A DNA stretch of 64,000 nucleotides from Gammaproteobacteria bacterium (lineage in GTDB: Bacteria > Pseudomonadota > Gammaproteobacteria > Pseudomonadales > Pseudomonadaceae): contig JAHJYA010000135.1 in NCBI GenBank assembly GCA_018826895.1, forward strand, positions 19,883 through 83,882, read 5' to 3'. The position numbers and the translations under genes were made by a program. The first letter of the stretch is position 1. Each line of letters begins with the position of its first letter. Shown here piece by piece: positions 38,262-46,228 of this stretch. The notes below the pieces were generated by a model, which saw only the letters and a list, made by a program, of their open reading frames with translations, had not been told where the DNA came from and did no database searches.

Positions 38262-39047
38262 ATGACCGAAAAATCAGCAACCCGCCATCTGTGGCTTGGC
38301 CTTACGGTTTCGCTGCTGGCCAGCCCCGCCGTGTTTGCCGATGCACAGGTGCCGGCCAAGGAGAACTGTGCCGTCGCCGAGCACACCATGGGTCTGCGTT
38401 TCCAGCAGCAATCGGCGGAAGTTCAGGCCCTGCAACTACAGGCCTACAACATCGCCACGCTGAAGCTGGATGCAGCCGTGGCGGCGGCGAAAGATCCATC
38501 GAAGCTGGCGATTGTCACCGACCTGGATGAAACCGTGATCGACAACAGTGCGCTGTTGGCGCGCGATTTGGCCAACTGTCATACCTATGATGCCTGGGAT
38601 ACCTGGCTGCCCTGGGAGCGTGACGGTACGCCTGCGCTGATCCCCGGCGCGAAGAAGTTTCTCGAGCATGCCGATAAGCTGGGCGTGACCATTCGCTATA
38701 TCTCGGACCGCGCCGACGAGCAGAAGAAGTACACCCTGGCCACCCTGAGCAAGCTCGGTCTGCCCCAAGTCTCGGAGGAGAGTGTGCTGCTGCTGGGGCC
38801 ACCCAAGGTCGAGCGTCGCGCCATTGTCAGCGCGGACCATCAGATCGTCCTGCTGCTCGGCGACACCCTGCATGACTTCGACGGCCGTTTCCGCAAGACG
38901 CCGCTGGCCGAGCAGCGCGCTACCGTGGCCGCCGAAGCGGACAAATGGGGCGCCGAGTGGATCGTCTTCCCCAATGCCGGTTACGGCACTTGGTCCAAAG
39001 CGCCGCTGCAAGGCTGGGACGCTGAGACGGTTATCGAGAAGTGGTGA
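38262..39047 (+). CDS. Acid phosphatase, HAD class (lipoprotein e(P4)-like)
   Basis: A 261-residue secreted phosphatase. A signal peptide (LTVSLLASPAVFA, cleavage before DAQ) is followed by a HAD domain: the nucleophile and acid in DLDETVIDN, motif II/III elements in YISDRADEQKKY and LLGDTLHDFDGRF. It matches the 5'-nucleotidase/e(P4) family of periplasmic HAD phosphatases, but the signal peptide lacks a lipobox cysteine, so it is more likely soluble in the periplasm. AGGAAGAGG stands before the ATG. Confidence 0.88.
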   Translation: MTEKSATRHLWLGLTVSLLASPAVFADAQVPAKENCAVAEHTMGLRFQQQSAEVQALQLQAYNIATLKLDAAVAAAKDPSKLAIVTDLDETVIDNSALLARDLANCHTYDAWDTWLPWERDGTPALIPGAKKFLEHADKLGVTIRYISDRADEQKKYTLATLSKLGLPQVSEESVLLLGPPKVERRAIVSADHQIVLLLGDTLHDFDGRFRKTPLAEQRATVAAEADKWGAEWIVFPNAGYGTWSKAPLQGWDAETVIEKW

Positions 39048-39144
39048 CTTAGGCGTAGCAACGCGCTGAATGCGGTGGGCGTATTCTGAAGGCTATGTCC
39101 CAATTGACCGTTGCAGTCACATGCAGACCATAAACGCGGCTTCC

Positions 39145-39231
39145 GTAGGAGCGCCGCCCCCGGCGCGAAGCTTGTGGGCTATCTGATAGACCGCGGAATG
39201 GCTGCTATTCGCCGCGAGGCGCGGCTCCTAC
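39145..39231. repeat. REP-pair (BIME-like) inverted repeat
   Basis: GTAGGAGCGCCGCCCCCGGC at the left and GCGAGGCGCGGCTCCTAC at the right are imperfect reverse complements enclosing about 50 bases. The GTAGGAGC start is the Pseudomonas REP family seen again near 18578 and 49345. Confidence 0.7.
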
Positions 39232-39333
39232 GAGAAGCAGCGGCGCCGTGCTACACCGAGCAGGGACATAGCCATTCTGAAACCCGGATTACGCCCGCGG
39301 CAACGCGGCTCACGACAAAACAGCAACAAACCT

Positions 39334-39374
39334 CAGACGCCCCTTCGCTCGCACAGCGCGCGAAGGGGCGTCTG
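39334..39374. repeat. Perfect 15-base inverted repeat upstream of tsaB
   Basis: CAGACGCCCCTTCGC and GCGAAGGGGCGTCTG are perfectly complementary with an 11-base loop. There is no T-run on the plus side, so it is a strong hairpin but not a typical terminator. It lies about 65 bases before tsaB. Confidence 0.75.
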
Positions 39375-39438
39375 TGCTGGAAAATTCCCCCCCAAACCGG
39401 TTTAATGCCCGCCCGCTTAGCCATCTCTGTAGATCGTC

Positions 39439-40119
39439 ATGACCACTCTGCTGGCCCTCGACACTGCCACTGAAGCCTGCTCCGTTGCGCTGCTGCATAA
39501 CGGTGAGGTGATCAGCCACTACGACGTGATCCCGCGTTTGCATGCCCAGCGCCTGCTGCCAATGATCCAGCAACTGCTGGCAGAGAGCGGCGTGTCGTTG
39601 AATGCTCTGGATGCAATTGCCTTTGGCCGTGGGCCGGGCGCGTTCACCGGCGTGCGCATTGCCATCGGTGTGGTGCAGGGGCTGGCGTTTGCGTTGGAGC
39701 GCCCGGTGCTGCCGGTCTCCAACCTGGCTGTACTGGCCCAGCGCAGCCTGCGTGAAGCGGGTGCGCAGCAGGTGGCAGCCGCCATCGACGCGCGCATGGA
39801 TGAAGTGTACTGGGGCTGCTACCGCGCCGAAGCGGGGGAGATGCGCCTGCTGGGTCATGAGGCGGTTTTGCCGCCGGAGCAGGCGTGTTTGCCGGCGGGT
39901 GCCGAGGGCGACTGGTACGGCGCGGGCACTGGTTGGGGCACTCACGCCGGGCGCATTGCTGTGGCCACCAGCGGTCAGGATGGTGCGCTGCTGCCCCATG
40001 CCCTGGACTTGCTCAGCCTGGCCCGTTTCGCCTGGGCGAGGGGAGAAGCGCTGCCGGCCGATCAGGCGCAGCCGGTCTACCTGCGCGATCAGGTCGCCAC
40101 CCCCAAGGCAGCACGTTAA
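39439..40119 (+). CDS. tsaB: tRNA t6A modification protein TsaB
   Basis: TsaB is the partner that, with TsaD and TsaE, installs threonylcarbamoyl-adenosine at position 37 of tRNAs reading ANN codons. The 226-residue protein has the ASKHA fold signatures LALDTATEACSVAL at the start and FGRGPGAFTGVRIAIGVVQGLA. Length is normal. It lies in the conserved stretch after ppc-adk. Confidence 0.95.
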   Translation: MTTLLALDTATEACSVALLHNGEVISHYDVIPRLHAQRLLPMIQQLLAESGVSLNALDAIAFGRGPGAFTGVRIAIGVVQGLAFALERPVLPVSNLAVLAQRSLREAGAQQVAAAIDARMDEVYWGCYRAEAGEMRLLGHEAVLPPEQACLPAGAEGDWYGAGTGWGTHAGRIAVATSGQDGALLPHALDLLSLARFAWARGEALPADQAQPVYLRDQVATPKAAR

Positions 40120-40234
40120 TTCGGCCTTCTGTCGCGAAAACGGCTTGCCGCGTCCGGCGCGATTGCCAAGCTGGGATGGCGCGGCTAAATTGCAATCACT
40201 TTGCCTCTATTGGCTTCTGCCGAGCAGTTTCTGA

Positions 40235-40576
40235 ATGCGCATAGACGGTTCCATCGCTCCCTACTCGCCCGATCGCGGTCCTCGCTCGGGAACGGCCGTT
40301 ACGCCGTTCCGTGAAGCGCAGCGCGAGGTCGAGGCACGTCGCGAGCAACCGGCCACACCGTCGAGCACCCAGGGCTTTGAACAGACACCGCAGACCCGCC
40401 GCGTCGAGGCTTCGTCCGCCAGTGTCGACAGCCTGCCGTCGCGCCCCCGTGACCTGGGCTACCAGCAAGCACTGAGCAGCCGCGCCGCCCAGGCCATTGC
40501 CAGCTACAGCACCACCGCCGCGTTCGCCAACGATGCCGATGCACAGCAGGTGCTGGGTCTCGACCTGTTCGCCTGA
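40235..40576 (+). CDS. Conserved Pseudomonas protein of unknown function
   Basis: A 113-residue, largely disordered protein rich in Ser, Arg, Gln and Thr (FREAQREVEARREQ, SVDSLPSRPRDLGYQQALSSRAAQAIASY). No domain, signal peptide or membrane helix. It occurs between tsaB and a DUF72 gene as in P. aeruginosa and resembles secreted or flagellar-type small helical proteins only vaguely. Kept because the frame is intact, has host codon use and its stop is followed within three bases by the next gene. Confidence 0.6.
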   Translation: MRIDGSIAPYSPDRGPRSGTAVTPFREAQREVEARREQPATPSSTQGFEQTPQTRRVEASSASVDSLPSRPRDLGYQQALSSRAAQAIASYSTTAAFANDADAQQVLGLDLFA

Positions 40577-40579
40577 CGC

Positions 40580-41440
40580 GTGCTGCCCTATTTTCTCGGT
40601 TGTCCGTCCTGGAACGAAGCCGCCTGGCGCGGCAGCGTCTACCCCGCTGACTTACGCCCTGCTGATCGTCTCGAACACTACTGCCGACTGTTCAATGCGG
40701 TAGAGGGCAATACCACCTTCTACGCGCGGCCTGCGGCCGATACGGTGGCGCGCTGGGCTGAGGTGATGCCGGCGACATTTCGCTTCTGCGCCAAGCTCCC
40801 CCGCGATATCAGCCACGAAGGCGACCTGCGCGACCAGTTGGCCGCGACCCGCACTTTTCTCGAACTGCTCGCGCCATTGGGTGCACGGGTAGCGCCGCTC
40901 TGGCTGCAACTGCCGGCCAGTTTCGGTCCGCAACGCCTCGGCGAGCTGGGCGACTGGCTGGAGGCGTTTGCCTCGCGGGCGCTGGCCGTCGAGGTGCGGC
41001 ATCCGGCGTTCTTCGCCAAGGGTGACGAGGAGCGGGCACTCAATCGCCTGCTGCATGGCTTGGGGGTGGAGCGTATTTGCCTGGATTCGCGGGCCTTGTT
41101 CAGTTGCCAGTCGAACGACCCGGCGGTGCTGCACGCGCAGGCGAAAAAGCCGCGCCTGCCGATTCGCCCGACTGCCTTCAGTCAGGCGCCCCAAGTGCGT
41201 TTTATCGGCGGACCTGATCTGGAGGCCAACCAGGCGTTTCTAGAACCTTGGGTGGATAAGGTCGCGGGCTGGATCGAGCAGGGGCTGACGCCTTATGTCT
41301 TTCTGCATACCCCGGACAATCAGCTCGCAGCCGCCCAGGCGCAGCGTTTTCACGCATCGCTGCAGACTCGTCTGACTGATTTGCCGGCCCTGCTCGAGAG
41401 CAGCGAGGACAGCACAAGGGTGCAACTCGACTTGTTGTGA
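40580..41440 (+). CDS. DUF72 (YecE-like) protein
   Basis: A 286-residue TIM-barrel-like protein starting with GTG (MLPYFLGCPSWNEAAWRGSVYP), with LEHYCRLFNAVEGNTTFYA, FRFCAKLPRDISHE and VFLHTPDNQLA, the DUF72 blocks. The family looks like TIM-barrel enzymes but has no assigned reaction. It starts three bases after the preceding stop, so the two are in one operon. Confidence 0.88.
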   Translation: MLPYFLGCPSWNEAAWRGSVYPADLRPADRLEHYCRLFNAVEGNTTFYARPAADTVARWAEVMPATFRFCAKLPRDISHEGDLRDQLAATRTFLELLAPLGARVAPLWLQLPASFGPQRLGELGDWLEAFASRALAVEVRHPAFFAKGDEERALNRLLHGLGVERICLDSRALFSCQSNDPAVLHAQAKKPRLPIRPTAFSQAPQVRFIGGPDLEANQAFLEPWVDKVAGWIEQGLTPYVFLHTPDNQLAAAQAQRFHASLQTRLTDLPALLESSEDSTRVQLDLL

Positions 41441-41498
41441 CACTGTCCGTGGTGGGCCGAGGCAGGTTAAGGTCGGGCGAACAGAGGGAGTGACGACG

Positions 41499-42329
41499 AT
41501 GCAGGACCAGATTCAGCGTGGTGAAACCTTTCGCGCCCTGCACCAGGGTGACGATCTTCTCGTGCTGCCCAACCCCTGGGATGCCGGCTCGGCGAAAATG
41601 TTGGCGGCCCTGGGCTATCAGGCCTTGGCTACCACCAGCGCTGGTCTGGCATTCTCCCTGGGGCGGCGGGATGCCGAAGGGGCGGTGAGCCGCGAGGAGA
41701 CGCTGGCCAATGCGCGGGCGATCATCGAGGCGACGCCGTTGCCAGTGGCCGCTGACCTGGAAAATGGCTACGGCGATACGCCCGAGCAGTGCGCCGAGAC
41801 CATCCGTTTGGCGGCCTCGATCGGCCTGGTCGGTGGCTCCATCGAAGACGCCAGTGGCCAGCTGGCGGCGCCTATCTACCCCTTCGAGTTGGCCGTTGAG
41901 CGTGTGCGCGCAGCGGTCGAGGCGGCGCGTGACTTGCCGTTCCCCTTTACCTTTGCTGCGCGTGCCGAGAACTTTCTCCACGGCCGGCCCGACCTGGACG
42001 ACACCATCAAGCGCCTGGTGGCCTTCGCCGAGGCGGGTGCCGATGTGCTCTATGCGCCGGGGCTGACGACCCGCGAGCAGATTCGCGCGGTGGTCGAGGC
42101 AGTCGCGCCGCGCCCGGTCAACGTGCTGGTGGGTTCGGCGGCGCTGCAACTGAGCCTGGATGAGCTGGCCGAGCTGGGCGTCAAGCGCGTCAGCCTGGGC
42201 TCCAACTTCGCACGGGTGGCCTATGGCGCCTTCTTCGCTGCAGCCGATGAGCTGATCAACCAGCGCAGCTTGACTGCCACGGGCCGGGCCATGGTGTTCG
42301 AGCGTATCAACGACCTGTTCAAGGGCTGA
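41499..42329 (+). CDS. Isocitrate lyase/PEP mutase-family protein
   Basis: About 276 residues of the phosphoenolpyruvate mutase / methylisocitrate lyase superfamily: LPNPWDAGSAKMLAALG, PLPVAADLENGYGD and GLVGGSIEDASG carry the Mg-binding acids. It lacks the KKCGH motif of true isocitrate lyases, so it is more likely an oxaloacetate hydrolase, carboxyvinyl-phosphonate or PEP-mutase-type enzyme of unknown substrate. ATG was chosen, with GAGGGA ten bases ahead; a GTG three codons earlier has no room for a ribosome site. Confidence 0.85.
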   Translation: MQDQIQRGETFRALHQGDDLLVLPNPWDAGSAKMLAALGYQALATTSAGLAFSLGRRDAEGAVSREETLANARAIIEATPLPVAADLENGYGDTPEQCAETIRLAASIGLVGGSIEDASGQLAAPIYPFELAVERVRAAVEAARDLPFPFTFAARAENFLHGRPDLDDTIKRLVAFAEAGADVLYAPGLTTREQIRAVVEAVAPRPVNVLVGSAALQLSLDELAELGVKRVSLGSNFARVAYGAFFAAADELINQRSLTATGRAMVFERINDLFKG

Positions 42330-42338
42330 GGGCTCAGG

Positions 42339-43022
42339 ATGCGTGGGTTGGTCCTGCTGCTGTTGATCGTTGTCGGGGGCGCAGTTGCTGTTCAACAACA
42401 ATGGCTCGCGGTGCCCGCCCAGTGGAACCCCTGGGCGCCGCTGGATGTGCAGCGCCCACCGAATTGGCTGACACCGTTCAAACTGTGGCGCCTGCAGGAT
42501 GATCCAGCGTTGTGTGCCCAGGCGCTGGACAGCTCCACCCTGCGCTACGTCGCATTGGCTGACAGCACGCCCCAAGCTGACTGCCCGCTGAGCAATACCG
42601 TGCGCGTGCAGGGCTCTGAGGTACGCCTGAGCAGCAGTTTCGTCGCCACCTGCCCGTTGGCCGCTGCCTTTGCCCTATTCGAGCGCCACGGCCTGCAACC
42701 GGCGGCGCAGTCAGCATTCGGCAGCCCGGTAACGGTAGTCGAGCATGTCGGCAGCTTTGCCTGTCGCACCATCGCCGGTAGCCAGCGGCGCAGTCAGCAT
42801 GCCAGTGCCAATGCGTTGGATATCGTCGGTTTTCGCCTGGCGGATGGCCGGCGCATTCGTGTTCTGAACGATTGGTCGGGCGATGATGACGAGGCGCGTT
42901 TTCTACGCGCAGTGCGCGATGGTGCCTGCCGCAGCTTCAACGCCACCCTGGGCCCGGATTACAACGCCGCCCACCGTGATCACTTTCATCTCGATATGGG
43001 CTTGTTCCGCATGTGCCGGTGA
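42339..43022 (+). CDS. Extensin-like family protein
   Basis: A 227-residue exported protein with an N-terminal membrane anchor or signal (LVLLLLIVVGGAVAVQQQW) and the extensin-like C-terminal domain: SSFVATCPLAAAFALFERHGLQPAA, SQHASANALDIVGF and AHRDHFHLDMG. The last motifs form an HxxxxxxxD...HxH arrangement like that of zinc D-Ala-D-Ala/M15-type peptidases, so a cell-wall function is plausible. Two conserved cysteine pairs suggest periplasmic disulfides. It follows the mutase gene by nine bases. Confidence 0.82.
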   Translation: MRGLVLLLLIVVGGAVAVQQQWLAVPAQWNPWAPLDVQRPPNWLTPFKLWRLQDDPALCAQALDSSTLRYVALADSTPQADCPLSNTVRVQGSEVRLSSSFVATCPLAAAFALFERHGLQPAAQSAFGSPVTVVEHVGSFACRTIAGSQRRSQHASANALDIVGFRLADGRRIRVLNDWSGDDDEARFLRAVRDGACRSFNATLGPDYNAAHRDHFHLDMGLFRMCR

Positions 43023-43025
43023 GGC

Positions 43026-43484
43026 TTATCCGCTCAGACGTTGCTGCAGTGCCATGCGTGCGAGCAGTTGCTCCCAGGGCAGGATCATCGGTTCGTCATC
43101 GGTGGTGCTACGCGTGGCCAGTGCGGTGCCGGGTTCGTTTGCCGGGCTTGGGGCGGCGATCAAGGGCCAGGCATTGGCGGCCAGACCATTGCGACCGTGA
43201 TCGATAACTTGCAAGCGGCTGGCATAGGCACGTTGCTCTGCGATCAGTGTGCCCTCGGTCGCGGCCTGGGGCTCGGCTTGCGCGGCTTGCGCAGCTGCAT
43301 CGTGCATAGCTGATGCGGGCAGGGCAGGGGTGGTTGCCGGCGCTGCGGGCTGTGCGGGGAACATCAAACTGTGCAGGATCTGGTCGTAGAGCACCGAGCA
43401 GGCTTCGGCACCCTGGACACGCGCGGCGGCCCTGGCTTTGGAGCCGGAAACATCATCAGCAAGTCTGGATACGATCTCAAGCAT
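43026..43484 (-). CDS. Conserved Pseudomonas protein of unknown function
   Basis: A 152-residue alanine/proline-rich protein without signal peptide ([50 protein letters not shown]). It ends convergently with the extensin-like gene. It sits beside rsmJ as the equivalent gene does in P. aeruginosa. No domain recognised. Confidence 0.5.
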   Translation of the reverse strand: MLEIVSRLADDVSGSKARAAARVQGAEACSVLYDQILHSLMFPAQPAAPATTPALPASAMHDAAAQAAQAEPQAATEGTLIAEQRAYASRLQVIDHGRNGLAANAWPLIAAPSPANEPGTALATRSTTDDEPMILPWEQLLARMALQQRLSG

Positions 43485-43574
43485 GGCAAACTCGGTGCGC
43501 CGGGCGCCTGCCGGGTCTGGCAGAATGCGCGCTCATTCCCCTATCGGCCGCTTGGCCACGAAATTGAGCCGTAC

Positions 43575-44369
43575 ATGAGCACGACCTGCGAATACCCGAA
43601 TGAGGCCTCGATCAGCGTGCATGCCCTGGCGCCCCATTTCCACGATGCGGCGGCGCAGTGGGCCGAGCGTCTCGGCTTGCCCCTGGGCAGCGACACGGCC
43701 TTCGCCCTGCAACTGGGCGCCGAGGGCCTGCAACTGGTCGAGCGCGGGCCCCAGGCACCCGGCCCGGTGCGGGTGGACTTTGTCGAGGGTGCCATGGCCC
43801 ATCGGCGGCAATTCGGTGGCGGCACCGGGCAGATGATCGCCAAGGCGGTGGGCGTGCAGCCGGGCATTCGCCCGCAGGTGCTCGACGCGACCGCCGGGCT
43901 GGGTCGCGACGCCTTTGTCCTGGCCAGTCTGGGGTGTGCGATGACCCTGATCGAACGTCAGCCGCTGGTGGCGGCGCTGCTTGCCGATGGGCTGCAGCGT
44001 GCGGCGCTGAGCAGTGAAGTCGCGCCTATCACCGCGCGCATGCACCTGCTGACGGGTAACGCCATCGAGTTGATGCAGGGTTGGACGCAGACGCCGCCCC
44101 AGGTGATCTACCTCGACCCGATGTTCCCGCACCGCGACAAGAGCGCGCTGGTGAAAAAGGAAATGCGCCTGTTTCGCCCCTTCGTCGGCGACGACCTAGA
44201 CGCTCCAGCGCTGTTGGCCGCCGCCCTGGCCTTGGCGAGCCATCGGGTGGTGGTCAAGCGTCCGCGCAAGGCGCCGGCTATTGATGGCAGCAAGCCAGGC
44301 TACGTGCTTGAAGGCAAATCCAGCCGCTACGACATCTATCCGAAGAAGAAGCTCGAACCCACGGGCTAA
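43575..44369 (+). CDS. rsmJ: 16S rRNA (guanine-1516-N2) methyltransferase RsmJ
   Basis: A 264-residue SAM-dependent methyltransferase with the SAM loop [15 protein letters not shown] and the YLDPMFPHR catalytic block (an N6/N2-type motif). It methylates a guanine of 16S rRNA in the small subunit. The start before [11 protein letters not shown] was chosen; a longer frame overlaps the neighbouring gene. Confidence 0.92.
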   Translation: MSTTCEYPNEASISVHALAPHFHDAAAQWAERLGLPLGSDTAFALQLGAEGLQLVERGPQAPGPVRVDFVEGAMAHRRQFGGGTGQMIAKAVGVQPGIRPQVLDATAGLGRDAFVLASLGCAMTLIERQPLVAALLADGLQRAALSSEVAPITARMHLLTGNAIELMQGWTQTPPQVIYLDPMFPHRDKSALVKKEMRLFRPFVGDDLDAPALLAAALALASHRVVVKRPRKAPAIDGSKPGYVLEGKSSRYDIYPKKKLEPTG

Positions 44370-44380
44370 AGGCTAAGAGG

Positions 44381-45028
44381 TCAGGCGCGCTCGCTGACCT
44401 GAAAGGCCCGCACGAACAGCGCCACCACCTCACGCACATGCTGTTCTGCGGCCTCGCCTTGTGGCGCCTCGCCACACCCGACCAGCAGGCGGAAATTGGC
44501 GACACCCTTGAGCAGGCAGAGGAAGTGTTCGGCGGCGGTTTGCGGGTTGCCGAGGCGTAACTGGCCGCGGGCGTCGGCCTTGCGCAGCAAGCGCTCCATT
44601 TCCACCAATACGCGCTGTGGCCCGGCCTCGTAGAACATCCGCGACAGCGCGGCGTCCTGGGTGGCCAGGGTCACCATGACCCGGTGCAGCTCGATGGATT
44701 CATGGCTGTTGATCAGTGCACAGAAGTTCAGGCCGATCGCTTCGAGTACCCGTTCGATTGGCGCACCCTCGGGCAACTCGAACAGGTATTCAGGCAACTG
44801 CTCCTCGCAACGCGCCTGCACCGCGGCAGAGAACAGCGTCTCCTTGTCATTGAAGTGGCTGTACACGGTCAGCTTGGAAACACCGGCTTCGGCGGCGATG
44901 GCATCCATGCTGATGCTCGCGTAGCCGTGGCGCAGAAACAGCGTTTTGGCTGCTTCGAGAATGGCCTGGCGCTTGGCTGGATCCTTGGGCCGACCCGGGC
45001 CGCTGGCGGGTAACGAGGTATTCGACAT
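44381..45028 (-). CDS. TetR-family repressor (MexL-like)
   Basis: A 215-residue TetR regulator with an N-terminal HTH (RQAILEAAKTLFLRHGYASISMDAIAAEAGVSKLTVYSHFNDKETLF) and a TetR_C-type ligand domain. It is divergent from an RND efflux pair that resembles MexJK, whose repressor in P. aeruginosa is MexL, so it probably represses that pump and responds to a toxic ligand. The start before SNTSLPASG is preferred. Confidence 0.85.
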   Translation of the reverse strand: MSNTSLPASGPGRPKDPAKRQAILEAAKTLFLRHGYASISMDAIAAEAGVSKLTVYSHFNDKETLFSAAVQARCEEQLPEYLFELPEGAPIERVLEAIGLNFCALINSHESIELHRVMVTLATQDAALSRMFYEAGPQRVLVEMERLLRKADARGQLRLGNPQTAAEHFLCLLKGVANFRLLVGCGEAPQGEAAEQHVREVVALFVRAFQVSERA

Positions 45029-45119
45029 GAGGCGTATTAAATACTGGACTGGCGGGTTTGCTATTTTTACTATACTCCGCAGTACAAATATTCCAAACCC
45101 TCTTGAATGGTCATCCCTC
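45029..45119. promoter_or_regulatory. Divergent tetR/mexJ-like promoter region
   Basis: The 91-base gap contains GTATTAAATAC (45034-45044, 10 of 11 palindromic) and TATACT (about 45071) usable as a plus-strand -10. The palindrome next to the repressor start is a candidate operator for the TetR protein. Confidence 0.4.
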
Positions 45120-46223
45120 ATGTTGCGCCAGGCCCTCTGCGTTACTGTGCCCCTGACTCTTGCCCTGCTGCTCGGCGCCTGTGGCGATGGTGCTCCGACA
45201 GAGCAGCCCATCCGCCCCGCGATGGTGGTGCAGCCGCAGCGAGCCGGCGAACTGGTCGACAGCTACCCCGGCGAGGTGCGCGCGCGCTTCGAGCCGCAAT
45301 TGGCGTTTCGTATTGGTGGCAAGGTCAGCCAGCGTCTGGTTGACGTGGGTGATCAGGTGAAAAAAGACCAGCCCCTGGCTGAGCTTGATCCGCGCGATGT
45401 GCGCCTGCAACTGGAGGCCACTCGCGCCCAGGTCGCCGCCGCGCAAGCCAATCTGCAGTTGGCCAAGGCCGAGCGTGATCGCTACAAAAAATTGCTTGAG
45501 CGCAACCTGGTCAGCCGCTCGCAGTACGACAACGCCGAAAACACCTACCGGGCGGGTGAAGCACGGCTCAACCAGATCCGCGCCGAGTTCAGCGTGGCTG
45601 ACAACCAGGCCGGTTACGCCGTGCTGCGCGCGCCGCAGGATGGGGTGATTGCCGAGCGTCAAGTCGAAGTGGGGCAGGTGGTTGGCGCTGGGCAAACCGT
45701 ATTCACCCTGGCCGCCGACGGCGAGCGCGAGGTGCTGATCAACCTGCCGGAGCAGGCGTTCGAGCGCTTCAAGGTCGGCCAGGCGGTCGAGGTGTCGCTG
45801 TGGTCGCAGCCCGATCAGCGTTTCGCTGGGCGCATCCGCGAAATGTCCCCGGCGGCAGACGCACAGTCGCGCACCTTCGCCGCTCGTGTGTCCTTTACCG
45901 AAGGCAAGGTCCCGGCCGAGCTGGGCCAGAGTGCCCGCGTGTTTATCGCCCATAACGGCGATGTGCCTCTGGCCGTGCCGCTGTCGGCACTGAGCGCCGA
46001 ACAGGGCAAGCCCTATGTTTGGGTCGTCGACCCGCAGACCTCCACGCTCAAGCGCACGTCGGTCCGTGTTGGCCCCTATGGCGAGAAGATGGTGCCGGTA
46101 CTCGAGGGGCTTACGGCCGATGATTGGGTAGTGGCCGCAGGTGCGCAGGTGCTGCGTGAAGGGCAGCAGGTACGCCCGGTTGACCGTGACAATCGGTTGA
46201 TCAACTTCGCGGCCAAGGAGTGA
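45120..46223 (+). CDS. mexJ: RND efflux membrane-fusion protein (MexJ-like)
   Basis: A 367-residue periplasmic adaptor lipoprotein (LALLLGACGDG, cysteine around residue 21). Biotinyl-lipoyl and barrel segments are visible (AFRIGGKVSQRLVDVGDQVKKDQPLAELDP, VLRAPQDGVIAERQVEVGQVVGAGQ), with a helical hairpin between them. It links the RND pump to an outer-membrane channel. No channel gene is in the cluster, as with MexJK which borrows OprM or OpmH. The symbol is based on synteny and family and should be taken as probable homologue. Confidence 0.8.
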   Translation: MLRQALCVTVPLTLALLLGACGDGAPTEQPIRPAMVVQPQRAGELVDSYPGEVRARFEPQLAFRIGGKVSQRLVDVGDQVKKDQPLAELDPRDVRLQLEATRAQVAAAQANLQLAKAERDRYKKLLERNLVSRSQYDNAENTYRAGEARLNQIRAEFSVADNQAGYAVLRAPQDGVIAERQVEVGQVVGAGQTVFTLAADGEREVLINLPEQAFERFKVGQAVEVSLWSQPDQRFAGRIREMSPAADAQSRTFAARVSFTEGKVPAELGQSARVFIAHNGDVPLAVPLSALSAEQGKPYVWVVDPQTSTLKRTSVRVGPYGEKMVPVLEGLTADDWVVAAGAQVLREGQQVRPVDRDNRLINFAAKE

Positions 46224-46228
46224 TCGCG

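Larger units (their letters stand above)
39048..39438. other. Intergenic region with two large inverted repeats
   Basis: No gene. It contains a REP-pair-like repeat and a perfect 15-base inverted repeat (listed separately), then the tsaB promoter region. Confidence 0.6.

Noticed and set aside
41202..42575. A 457-codon minus-strand frame
   Set aside because: Antisense of the DUF72 and PEP mutase-like genes; no motif of its own.
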